In this document: in pieces, positions 1 to 6,320 of the stretch
How the letters are laid out: every line of letters starts with the position of its first letter
Numbering within the stretch: the first letter of the stretch is position 1
From: Acidobacteriaceae bacterium
GTDB taxonomy: Bacteria > Acidobacteriota > Terriglobia > Bryobacterales > Bryobacteraceae
DNA length: 6,807 nt
Assembly: GCA_019246575.1 (NCBI GenBank)
Contig: JAFAQG010000959.1
Location: forward strand, 1 to 6,807
Reading direction: 5' to 3'
The notes under the pieces: model-generated
The model's database searches: none
Told to the model about the DNA's origin: nothing
Seen by the model: only the letters and a program-made list of their open reading frames with translations
Translations under genes and position numbers: made by a program

Positions 1-449
1 TACGCGAGCGCGGAGCCGATCTGCACAATCGTCCCGCGGTCGCGCGGTAACATCCGCTTCAACGCTGCCATCGTGCCGTAGACAAATCCCAGATACGTTA
101 CCTCTGTCGCGCGTTTGAATTCGTCGGGCGTGATGTCGGTAAACGGCGCGAAGATGGTGGTCATCGCATTGTTGACCCATATGTCAATCGGGCCGAGCTC
201 GTGTTCGACCGATTCGGCGGCCTTCTCGACCTCATCCGCCTTTGCGACATCGACAGAGAGAGGCAGAGCTCTACCGCCTTGCTCCTCGACTTCTTTTTTC
301 ACACTGTCGAGCCGCTCCCGGTCACGGGCGATCAGGCCGATGCGGGCTCCGCGCCGTGCGAACTCGCGAACAATAGCGCGGCCCACGCCAGCCGACGCAC
401 CTGTCACGACCACAACTTCTGGTTTTATGTTTCCCAATTCTGCTCCCAT
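1..449 (-). CDS. Short-chain dehydrogenase/reductase (SDR), N-terminal part only
   Basis: This is the first 149 residues of a classical SDR, an NAD(P)-dependent oxidoreductase of the Rossmann fold, presumably cytoplasmic. The reading frame is open to the left edge, so the C-terminus is missing. Visible motifs: the nucleotide-binding TGASAGVG (residues 16-23); an acidic SVDV after the third strand (D67), which usually contacts adenine; NNAM at 93-96 in place of the more common NNAG; and QIGSALA at the edge, where S146 fits the catalytic serine. The catalytic Tyr and Lys would lie outside the window. The basic stretch ARDRER (41-46) just after the second strand favours NADP(H) over NAD(H); this is inference. 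The ATG at 449 is chosen because it gives a normal lead-in of about 15 residues to the glycine motif, although no clear ribosome binding site precedes it. The gene lies 60 bases downstream of topoisomerase IB on the same strand and may share its transcript. The substrate cannot be told from sequence. Confidence 0.9.
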   Translation of the reverse strand, partial: MGAELGNIKPEVVVVTGASAGVGRAIVREFARRGARIGLIARDRERLDSVKKEVEEQGGRALPLSVDVAKADEVEKAAESVEHELGPIDIWVNNAMTTIFAPFTDITPDEFKRATEVTYLGFVYGTMAALKRMLPRDRGTIVQIGSALA

Positions 450-509
450 CGGGTGACGCGGGGAGCAGGTAATGGTTACGCCAGGTGTTCGTTTTTCAAG
501 CTTCGGCTG

Positions 510-1589
510 TCAGGCAGCCCTGGCTCTGGCTCGTTTCAGAGGAGTGATGAGCCCGAGCACAATTCGTTCATACAAGCGCTCGCTTTTCTCCTGCCTGTAG
601 CGTTCGGCGAGGGCGCGCAGATGGCCGGCCTCGTAGCATTCCATGACAGCGGGATGAATATAGTACTTCCTGCAAGTTGCGGGTTTGTTTCCCAACTTAG
701 ACGCGACGTCCTTCACTACCTCAACGAGCGCGGTTTTCGTGGGCTGGTCGGTTTCGCTCTGAGCGCATTTTTCGAGAAGGCAACTGGCGGCGAGACACGT
801 TCCTCCCCATGTGCGGAAGTCTTTCGCTGTAAACTCGCCTCCGCTGATCTCTCGTAGATAATCATTGACGTCGCCTGAATCGACACTCTGCGGCTGGCCA
901 TCTTCGTCGAGGTATTGAAAGAGCGCACTCCCGGGGATATCGCGACATCGCCTGACGATTCGCGCCAGCCGCGGATCCTCAACCGTAATCTCGTGACGCT
1001 GTGCGCTTTTTCCGCGAAAACGGAATTTCAACATGTCGCCCAGGATCTGTACGTGCTGATTGCGAAGCGTGGTCAACCCGAACGAATTGTTTTCTTCCGC
1101 ATACTCCTCATTTCCGATTCTGATGTATGTGGTTTCGAGCAACTTCACGAGGGCCGCCAGCACCTTCCGTTTCGGCAGGCCTTTGCGCGCCAGGTCCCGT
1201 CCGACGATACGCCGGATGCGCGGAAGCGCTCTTCCGAAGGCTCGCATGCGGTCGAACTTCACTAAGTCGCGCACCTTGCGGTACTCGGGGTGATACCGAT
1301 ACTGTTTGCGGCCGCGCGCGTCCCGGCCAACCGCCTGAATGTGACTGTTAGGGTCGGGGCTGATCCACACAGATGTCCATGCCGGGGGAATTACAAGCGA
1401 TTTGATACGCGCCAGCGTTTCTTCATCCTCGATGGGCTTGTCATCCGCTCCGATATAGACGAAACCGCTGCCCGCATGCCGGCGTTGAATGCCGTGTCCT
1501 TTGGGGATCGTGTATCGCAGGCCCGCGACTTTAGCGGATTTCACCTCGTCCAACACAACACTGGCCACCTGCGGGACAGAACCGTCCAT
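510..1589 (-). CDS. DNA topoisomerase IB (bacterial, poxvirus-like)
   Basis: This 359-residue enzyme relaxes supercoiled DNA by nicking one strand through a 3'-phosphotyrosine link and resealing it, without ATP or metal. The N-terminal domain carries AGLRY (22-26) and RRHAGSGFVYIG (36-47), followed by IPPAWTSVWI, typical of the family. The catalytic set is complete in the C-terminal domain: R157 in YIRIGNEEYA, K194 in FRGKSAQ, R259 in KDFRTWGGT, N301 in LGNKPA and the nucleophile Y310 in YYIHP. The spacing between these matches, within one residue, what I recall for the Deinococcus enzyme, which also has Asn where vaccinia virus has His. The length is normal. The ATG at 1589 has AAAGG directly against it, closer than is ideal; a GTG about ten codons in, behind AGGTGG, is an alternative start and would keep AGLRY. 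A short hairpin (stem GGCTG/CAGCC, 505-519) spans the stop codon but has no T-run. The SDR gene follows downstream. Confidence 0.96.
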   Translation of the reverse strand: MDGSVPQVASVVLDEVKSAKVAGLRYTIPKGHGIQRRHAGSGFVYIGADDKPIEDEETLARIKSLVIPPAWTSVWISPDPNSHIQAVGRDARGRKQYRYHPEYRKVRDLVKFDRMRAFGRALPRIRRIVGRDLARKGLPKRKVLAALVKLLETTYIRIGNEEYAEENNSFGLTTLRNQHVQILGDMLKFRFRGKSAQRHEITVEDPRLARIVRRCRDIPGSALFQYLDEDGQPQSVDSGDVNDYLREISGGEFTAKDFRTWGGTCLAASCLLEKCAQSETDQPTKTALVEVVKDVASKLGNKPATCRKYYIHPAVMECYEAGHLRALAERYRQEKSERLYERIVLGLITPLKRARARAA

Positions 1590-1746
1590 CCTTTATGTGA
1601 TGCAGGTTACCGCCCAAACACTACGGAATCCTTAGTTGACGCGTTCCCCAATACTCTTCGGGCCTCGACCGATAATTAGGATCATGGGTTCAACTCTTAC
1701 GAGTCACAACCGAATACAGCCCGAACCGGTGACCGGGTTCGAGTTG
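1590..1746. promoter_or_regulatory. Divergent intergenic region between topoisomerase IB and M29 aminopeptidase
   Basis: These 157 bases separate the start of the minus-strand topoisomerase from the preferred start of the plus-strand aminopeptidase, so promoters for both should lie here. Possible elements are a TTGACG at 1636-1641 and a GATAAT at 1671-1676 reading to the right. They are 29 bases apart, so they do not form one sigma-70 promoter. If GATAAT is a -10 box, transcription would begin near 1683, which would support the later ATG at 1747 over the one at 1684. No convincing leftward promoter, operator or riboswitch is visible. The regulatory role is inferred from gene orientation only. 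Confidence 0.35.
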
Positions 1747-3000
1747 ATGAGCGCACACTCAACCGATCAGCAGAACAAACTAAATCGGCTGGCGGAAGTG
1801 GCTATCCAGGTTGGATTGGGACTGACGCCTGGCCAGGAGCTGGTCATAACGGCGTCGATCGAGGCGGTTCCGCTGGTCCGGCTGATCACCGAGCATGCTT
1901 ACAAATTGGGCGCTTCCCTGGTAACGACGCTCTTCAGCGATGATGAAGCGACGCTGCTACGTTTCCGCTATGCACCGGATGGGAGTTTCGACCGCGCAGC
2001 ACAGTGGCTTCATGACGGCATCGCGGCGGCGTACCGGGGCGGTGCGGCCCGGCTTGCGATAACGGGAGCAGACCCGGCGCTTCTCGCTGGGCAGGATCCG
2101 GACAAGGTCGCGCGTGCCAATCTGGCCTTTTCAAAAGCGAGCCGTGGGGCGCTTGACCTCATTACTCGTCACGAGATCAATTGGACCATTGTCGCCGCGG
2201 CAACTCCCGCCTGGGCCCGAGCCGTATTCCCGAACGACAGCGAAGATCGAGCGATGGGGAGCCTATGGGACGCCATATTTACTGCCACTCGCATCGCTGT
2301 GCCCGATCCGGTGGCCGGCTGGCGAGCACACGATTCGCAGCTCGAGCGCCGGGTCAACGCACTAAACGAGAAACGGTTCAGCGCATTGCATTTTCGAGGG
2401 CCCGGCACGGATCTGCGGGTTGGACTTGCCGACGATCACGTGTGGCTGGGAGGCGCAACGACAGCGAAGAACGGCATTCGCTGCATTCCGAATATGCCAA
2501 CCGAAGAAGTCTTTACGATGCCGCACCGGGATGGCGTTGACGGTTTTGTCACCAGCACGAAGCCGCTGTCCTACCAGGGAACGCTGATCGAGAACATCAA
2601 AGTTCGCTTTGAGGCGGGCCGCATCGTACAAGCGTCGGCAACGCAAGGGCAAGTCGTTCTCGAGCGAATGATCGATACAGACGATGGCGCACGGCGTCTG
2701 GGCGAAGTGGCGCTCGTGCCGCACTCATCGCCCATTGCGCAAAGTGGAATCCTGTTCTGGAATACGCTCTTCGATGAGAATGCGGCGAGCCACGTCGCGC
2801 TCGGCCAAGCGTACAGCAGTTGCATACGTGACGGTGATTCCGCGGAACCTGCCGAGTTATCCGCTAAGGGCGCGAACGAAAGCCTGATTCACGTCGATTT
2901 CATGATCGGCTCCGGAGAAATGGATGTCGATGGCATCAACGCTGCGGGAAACTCCGAACCGCTGATGCGAAGCGGCGAGTGGGTCCAGCCTGCGCTCTAA
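1747..3000 (+). CDS. M29 family metallo-aminopeptidase (AmpS/AmpT-like)
   Basis: This cytoplasmic exopeptidase removes N-terminal residues from peptides using a two-metal centre, and probably serves peptide turnover. From the ATG at 1747 it has 417 residues, close to the family norm, and opens with the expected RLAEVAIQVGLGLTPGQELVI. The proposed metal ligands are all present: E254 (in PTEEVFT), E320 (GEVALV), H349 (ASHVALG), and H382 and D384 (IHVDFMIGS). Y356 in the GQAYSS segment fits the catalytic tyrosine. These positions follow, one residue shifted, those I recall for staphylococcal AmpS. There is no signal peptide. The frame stays open upstream: an in-frame ATG at 1684 (AGGA only two bases ahead) would add 21 residues and a TTG at 1636 would add 37. 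I prefer 1747 because the extra residues match nothing in the family. No start has a strong ribosome binding site. The gene ends 9 bases before the convergent small gene. Confidence 0.95.
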   Translation: MSAHSTDQQNKLNRLAEVAIQVGLGLTPGQELVITASIEAVPLVRLITEHAYKLGASLVTTLFSDDEATLLRFRYAPDGSFDRAAQWLHDGIAAAYRGGAARLAITGADPALLAGQDPDKVARANLAFSKASRGALDLITRHEINWTIVAAATPAWARAVFPNDSEDRAMGSLWDAIFTATRIAVPDPVAGWRAHDSQLERRVNALNEKRFSALHFRGPGTDLRVGLADDHVWLGGATTAKNGIRCIPNMPTEEVFTMPHRDGVDGFVTSTKPLSYQGTLIENIKVRFEAGRIVQASATQGQVVLERMIDTDDGARRLGEVALVPHSSPIAQSGILFWNTLFDENAASHVALGQAYSSCIRDGDSAEPAELSAKGANESLIHVDFMIGSGEMDVDGINAAGNSEPLMRSGEWVQPAL

Positions 3001-3009
3001 CCGAGGAGC

Positions 3010-3213
3010 TTAGGTCGTCGTCTGGTTATCTGTCGAATGCTGCTGAATCCACTTCTCGAGTCCCTTTGACCGGCCGGCAAGGAATCGCACCGCGAAAACG
3101 ACTTCGTCCGGATGCACTGCGGACCACGCGACCAGGCGCTCGAATTTGGTGAGATCATCTTGAATGGCTGCGATTTCAGCCAGTTCCTCTTCGACGATCT
3201 GCACGTCTCTCAT
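3010..3213 (-). CDS. Small hypothetical protein, 67 residues
   Basis: I do not recognise this protein. From the ATG at 3213 it is 67 residues long, soluble and highly charged, and mostly predicted helical by eye. It has an acidic first helix (VEEELAEIAAIQDD, 7-20), a hydrophobic middle with tryptophan (FERLVAW, 24-30), an HPDEVVFAVRFLAG segment (34-47) and a polar tail ending in three threonines. It has no signal peptide, membrane segment, cysteines or metal motif. The frame remains open upstream to an ATG at 3480, but that extension overlaps the start of the secreted hydrolase on the other strand and looks like antisense noise. The ribosome binding site is poor. It lies between a convergent aminopeptidase (9-base gap) and a divergent esterase. 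Filling a gap that would otherwise be empty, and its protein-like composition, are the main arguments that it is real; a chance ORF remains possible. Confidence 0.55.
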   Translation of the reverse strand: MRDVQIVEEELAEIAAIQDDLTKFERLVAWSAVHPDEVVFAVRFLAGRSKGLEKWIQQHSTDNQTTT

Positions 3214-3313
3214 GACCGGAATGCTACCACGCGTCGGGAAAGCGACTTGCCGGGCTAAGTCCGCGATATTTTTGCAGCTTACGTCTGTTACACTGCCCGT
3301 TTCAATGGAAATT
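3214..3313. promoter_or_regulatory. Short divergent region; candidate extended -10 promoter for the esterase
   Basis: About 100 bases separate the small minus-strand gene from the secreted hydrolase. TGTTACACT at 3286-3294 resembles an extended -10 box (TG, one base, then TACACT with four of six consensus positions). No -35 box lies 17 bases upstream. Transcription from it would begin around 3300, giving a leader of only about a dozen bases before the ATG at 3314. The patch GATATTTTTGC at 3265-3275 is the only AT-rich stretch. Both assignments are inference from weak matches. Confidence 0.25.
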
Positions 3314-4171
3314 ATGCTCAAATCTGCGATCGCGTTTATCCTGATTGGCGGCTCAGTTCTCGGCGCAGAGCAGGGACAAGAGATCCGGCTTTGGCCTAAT
3401 GGCGCGCCGGGCTCCGAAGGTGTAAGTGCGCGTGAGGTCTTTGAAACTTCTCCGAATTCAAAGCTGCCGAAGCGCTTCACGGTTGTGCATTATCCTTCCA
3501 TTTACGTCTTCTTGCCCCCGAAGGAAACTGCAAACGGACTGGCAGTCGTGGTCGCGCCGGGCGGAGGACACACACAGCTGGTCATAGAGAAAGAAGGCTG
3601 GGATATCGCGAGCCGGCTAAATAAAAACGGCATTGCCGCGTTTGTGCTGAAGTACCGGCTAGCGCGCGCTCCGGGCTCACACTACACAGTTCAGAAAGAC
3701 GCGTTGGCTGATGCGGCGCGTGCCGTGCGCACCGTTCGTTGCCGTGCAAAGGACTGGAATCTCGACGCCAACCGAATCGGATTTATGGGTTTCTCTGCCG
3801 GAGGAGAGGTTGCGGCGCTCATAGAAACCCGTTTCGACGCGGGAAATACTACCGCAAGCGACGCGATCGAGCGCGTAAGCTCGCGTCCCGATTTTGCCGT
3901 TTTGGTTTACCCTGGATTTCCCCCGGGTTCGATCACCGTACCGAAAGGCGCGCCCCAGACGTTCCTGGTGTGCGCCGATGACGACCGCTCGCACGTTGTT
4001 ACTACGGTGAATATGTATCTCGACCTCGAAAAGCGAAATGTTTCTTCCGAGATGCACATTTACGCCAGCGGCAAACACGGATTCGGCATGAAGCCATCGA
4101 GCTTGCCTGTTTCCACTTGGCCGGACCGGCTGAAGGACTGGATGGTGGATAGGAAGTTACTCGTCCGCTGA
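3314..4171 (+). CDS. Secreted alpha/beta hydrolase, probable carbohydrate esterase
   Basis: This exported serine hydrolase belongs to the group often annotated as acetyl-xylan or feruloyl esterase-like ('xylanase') proteins. The 285 residues begin with a signal peptide: MLK, a hydrophobic core, then SVLGA followed by EQG, so cleavage is likely near residue 18. The mature protein opens with IRLWPNGAPGSEG, a signature of this group. The oxyanion-hole segment is APGGGH (81-86), the nucleophile is S161 in GFSAGGE, the acid is one of D222-D224 in CADDD, and the histidine is H255 in GKHGFG. The triad is therefore complete and the length is normal. I chose the ATG at 3314 because GGAAA stands just upstream and the signal peptide then starts cleanly; the in-frame ATG at 3305 adds only three residues. 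The gene lies 10 bases upstream of the DUF2007 gene. The likely role is deacylation of plant polysaccharide, but the substrate is inferred from family resemblance only. Confidence 0.9.
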   Translation: MLKSAIAFILIGGSVLGAEQGQEIRLWPNGAPGSEGVSAREVFETSPNSKLPKRFTVVHYPSIYVFLPPKETANGLAVVVAPGGGHTQLVIEKEGWDIASRLNKNGIAAFVLKYRLARAPGSHYTVQKDALADAARAVRTVRCRAKDWNLDANRIGFMGFSAGGEVAALIETRFDAGNTTASDAIERVSSRPDFAVLVYPGFPPGSITVPKGAPQTFLVCADDDRSHVVTTVNMYLDLEKRNVSSEMHIYASGKHGFGMKPSSLPVSTWPDRLKDWMVDRKLLVR

Positions 4172-4181
4172 CTTACAACTT

Positions 4182-4421
4182 ATGACTCTCTCTAGTGCTG
4201 ACAGACCTGGAACGGGCTTAGTTACGATACGCTCGTTCATCAGCGAGTCGGAAGCGGAGATCGCCAAGTCGGTACTTGCTGCGTTCGGAATCGACTGCAT
4301 GCTCAGCCGTGACGATTGCGGCGGTCAGCGCCCGCACTTATCTCTGGGCGAACCGATCCGGTTGATAGTACGGTCCGAGGACGCCGAAACGGCTGAGGAA
4401 GTATTGACGAATCGGGAGTAA
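4182..4421 (+). CDS. DUF2007 domain protein (putative signal-transducing protein family)
   Basis: This 79-residue cytoplasmic protein matches the DUF2007 pattern: LVTIRSFISESEAEIAKSVL (residues 13-32), where a strand is followed by a helix; GIDCMLSRDD, a second strand; and IRLIVRSEDAETAEEVL near the C-terminus, a strand and helix. Together these form one ferredoxin-like unit. The central CGGQRP segment and the two cysteines (C39, C46) are visible, though with only two cysteines there is no obvious metal site. The biochemical function of the family is unknown; 'signal transducing' is a database label and not a proven role. The gene starts 10 bases after the esterase stop codon, so the two are probably cotranscribed, although no clear ribosome binding site precedes the ATG at 4182. 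It is complete and of typical size. Confidence 0.82.
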   Translation: MTLSSADRPGTGLVTIRSFISESEAEIAKSVLAAFGIDCMLSRDDCGGQRPHLSLGEPIRLIVRSEDAETAEEVLTNRE

Positions 4422-4439
4422 ACGGGACGGACAACGCTC

Positions 4440-4453
4440 GATTCCGCGGAATC
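4440..4453. repeat. Perfect 14-bp palindrome between convergent genes
   Basis: GATTCCGCGGAATC reads identically on both strands. It lies in the 30-base gap between the convergent DUF2007 and glycoside hydrolase genes and overlaps the latter's stop codon by two bases. As RNA it could form a 5-bp stem with a CGCG loop, which is weak for a terminator, and no T-run follows on either strand. It could be a protein-binding site, a feeble bidirectional terminator, or chance. The symmetry is certain; the role is not known. Confidence 0.5.
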
Positions 4454-5585
4454 ATTCCTTCACGCCCGTCAACTTACGTATGAGCGCCACTTCTTCCGCG
4501 TTATAAGGCCTGCCGTCCGAATAAAAGATATCGTGAAACCATTGGCGCGGCTGACGCTCGACGTACGGATGCTGCCACGAATCCCACGGCAAGTAAGTCT
4601 GAGTGTCTCCCTGAACAAAACCCCAATTGATTGCACCCACTTTGTATCTCTTCGCAATGGGAAGAATGCCGGCGAAGGTACTATTCACCGGCCGGGCCAT
4701 ATACTCGGTGCAGATGATCCGGCGTCCGTATTGCTCGAGCCATTTCACGTGCATCTCAAAGCTCTCCGGCGCTTCGTAGTTATGAAATGAAGTAATATCC
4801 GAGTTTCCTAGCTGTACTTTCTCCATTGGACTAAGCTTCGCCGGATTCGACCAGTTACCCCGCCAGACACCGCTTGTCAACGGCTGCTGCGGATTGACGG
4901 TGCGCGCCCATGCGAATGCCTGCGGAAGCAGATTCAGCACCAATTCAACCTTGTTCGGCGGTTCTTCTTTGCCGTAGCTCGAATCGTTAGTGTTGTCCGG
5001 TTCGTTCCAAACATCCCAAGCCAGAATGCGCTCGTCCTTCGCAAACGCTCCCACAACGCCCTCTACATATGCCTTCAAACGAGGGTATTGGGCGGGATCC
5101 TCAAGCGCTTTCTTTCCGGGGCTCTGTACCCACCCGGAGTTATGCACCCCAGCTCGGGGCGCTCTCTGCGGACCAAGCTTCGGATACGGATCCCAGCAGG
5201 AATCAAACAGGACGAGAATTGGCCGGATGCCATGCTTATCGCAGATCTCGAGAAACCTGTCGACGCGCTTCTTGAATCCGCGTTTATCCCGCTGCCAAAG
5301 CAAGTCATGCAGGAATACACGCATCGTGTTCATGCCGAGAGACTGCGCCCATCCGAGCTCCGTGTCGATCCGCGCCGGATCGAATGTGCTCGCCTGCCAC
5401 ATCGCGAGCTCGTTTATCGCATTCGATGGAATGTAATTGCTGCCGACCAGCCACGGCTGTTTCGCGTACCATCGATTCGCGCTTTCCTGATTCCAGCGCC
5501 CCACAGCGTCGGGCGGGGCCGCAACCACTGCTGCTGTTACAGCCAGCGAAGCGATGCCGAACAAAGCCGCTATTCTTTGTTTCAT
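4452..5585 (-). CDS. Secreted GH5-like glycoside hydrolase (cellulase/xylanase-type, clan A)
   Basis: This 377-residue exported enzyme should hydrolyse beta-linked polysaccharide or oligosaccharide with retention. It begins with a signal peptide (MKQR, a hydrophobic core, then AAVVAA before PPDAVG, so cleavage is near residue 23). The TIM-barrel signatures of clan GH-A follow: GSNYIPSNAINELAMWQ (48-64) after the first strand, RVFLHDLLW (89-97), the acid/base E195 in WDVWNEPDN, HNYEAPE near residue 270, and the nucleophile E294 in CTEYMARP. W321 in INWGFVQGDT fits the aromatic platform of the substrate site. The ATG at 5585 is preferred because the signal peptide then starts properly; an in-frame ATG at 5618 adds 11 charged residues. 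A small inverted repeat (CGAGC/GCTCG, 5586-5597) sits directly upstream of the start. The gene follows the HAD phosphatase by 45 bases on the same strand. Substrate and exact CAZy family cannot be fixed by eye. Confidence 0.92.
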   Translation of the reverse strand: MKQRIAALFGIASLAVTAAVVAAPPDAVGRWNQESANRWYAKQPWLVGSNYIPSNAINELAMWQASTFDPARIDTELGWAQSLGMNTMRVFLHDLLWQRDKRGFKKRVDRFLEICDKHGIRPILVLFDSCWDPYPKLGPQRAPRAGVHNSGWVQSPGKKALEDPAQYPRLKAYVEGVVGAFAKDERILAWDVWNEPDNTNDSSYGKEEPPNKVELVLNLLPQAFAWARTVNPQQPLTSGVWRGNWSNPAKLSPMEKVQLGNSDITSFHNYEAPESFEMHVKWLEQYGRRIICTEYMARPVNSTFAGILPIAKRYKVGAINWGFVQGDTQTYLPWDSWQHPYVERQPRQWFHDIFYSDGRPYNAEEVALIRKLTGVKE

Positions 5586-5630
5586 CGAGCGTGCTCGCTT
5601 CGATTCTATATTGCGCATGTGCCCGGCACA

Positions 5631-6275
5631 CTAACTTTGATGGATGTAATTCAGCAGCTCGGCGGGCTGATTGATCATGATGTCGGGGTTCTTGGCTCGC
5701 AGACCCTCCGGCTGAAAGCCCCACAAGACTCCGCAGCAACGCACACCGGCATTGCGGGCAGCCTCGACGTCCACAGCACTATCGCCGACCAGAAGGGTGT
5801 CCTCATGCCTTGCGCCGGCATCGCCGATCAGAGTCGCTACCCCGATCGGATCCGGTTTCTTTGCGGCAAAACTGTCCCCGCCATACACGCGAATGAAGCG
5901 GTCTGCGAACGCCAGCGCTTTTACGATGTCGTAACTGATCCGCGCCGGTTTGTTCGTCAATACAGCCAGTTTGTGTCGCGCCGAAGAGAGCTGCTCAAGC
6001 AGCTCTCGAATGCCAGGATACAGTTGAGTGTGCTCGAGCGCGTGCGCCCGGTAAAACTTCAGGAAATAGGCAACCGCTTCCTGAAGCATCGGCTCTGACG
6101 CAGAGTCGCCTAAAGCGCGCTGAACCAGCGCAGCGACCCCGTTTCCCACGTAGGAAAAAATGAGATTGGGATCGAGCGGCGGCATGCCCATATGGGCGCG
6201 CGTAGCATTCATTGAGATCGCCAGATCCTTACTGGAATCGATCAGCGTTCCATCAAGGTCGAAGATGATCAGCAC
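5631..6275 (-). CDS. HAD-family hydrolase, phosphoglycolate phosphatase type
   Basis: This 214-residue cytoplasmic phosphatase resembles Gph, which removes phosphate from 2-phosphoglycolate, a by-product of DNA repair and oxygenation chemistry. All four HAD motifs are present: FDLDGT (D6 nucleophile, D8 acid/base), VLTNKP (T107), K140 in KKPDP, and VGDSAVDVEAA (D165, D169 for Mg2+). The helical cap with VGNGVAALVQRAL (43-55) is the part most like Gph. The GTG at 6275 is chosen as start because it places the first motif at residue 3 and an in-frame stop lies only seven codons upstream. No strong ribosome binding site is visible. The gene sits 45 bases downstream of the CvpA gene and 45 bases upstream of the glycosidase, suggesting one leftward operon. 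Related HAD phosphatases act on pyrophosphate or other sugar phosphates, so the substrate is provisional. A 22-base inverted repeat (5986-6007) lies inside it. Confidence 0.9.
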   Translation of the reverse strand: MLIIFDLDGTLIDSSKDLAISMNATRAHMGMPPLDPNLIFSYVGNGVAALVQRALGDSASEPMLQEAVAYFLKFYRAHALEHTQLYPGIRELLEQLSSARHKLAVLTNKPARISYDIVKALAFADRFIRVYGGDSFAAKKPDPIGVATLIGDAGARHEDTLLVGDSAVDVEAARNAGVRCCGVLWGFQPEGLRAKNPDIMINQPAELLNYIHQS

Positions 6276-6320
6276 TGCAATGGACTCTAGGTCTTAACCG
6301 CCAAACTAGACGCACACTCG

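Noticed and set aside
505..519. Hairpin GGCTG/CAGCC over the topoisomerase stop as a terminator
   Set aside because: The stem is only five base pairs and no T-run follows in the direction of transcription; the run of A on the minus strand is the wrong base.
201..857. Plus-strand open frame of 218 codons spanning the SDR start and the topoisomerase end
   Set aside because: It is antisense to two recognised genes, shows no domain, and crosses their intergenic gap without a plausible ribosome binding site.
1636..1676. Sigma-70 promoter from TTGACG (1636) and GATAAT (1671)
   Set aside because: The spacing is 29 bases, far from the 16-18 needed, so the two hexamers cannot act as one promoter.
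3164..3313. Upstream extension of the secreted hydrolase to an ATG at 3164
   Set aside because: It would bury the signal peptide 50 residues inside the protein and overlap the small minus-strand gene; the extra residues are Ser/Thr-rich and unlike the family.
3214..3480. Upstream extension of the small minus-strand gene to an ATG at 3480 (156 residues)
   Set aside because: The extra 89 residues are antisense to the esterase start and signal peptide and have a low-complexity, Pro/Ser/Arg-rich look unlike the helical C-terminal part.
5088..6098. Long plus-strand open frame of 336 codons antisense to the glycosidase and HAD genes
   Set aside because: It runs across two well-supported genes with intact catalytic motifs. 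Its product is rich in Arg, Cys and His with no recognisable domain, and the open stretch is a known side effect of codon bias opposite HAD genes.
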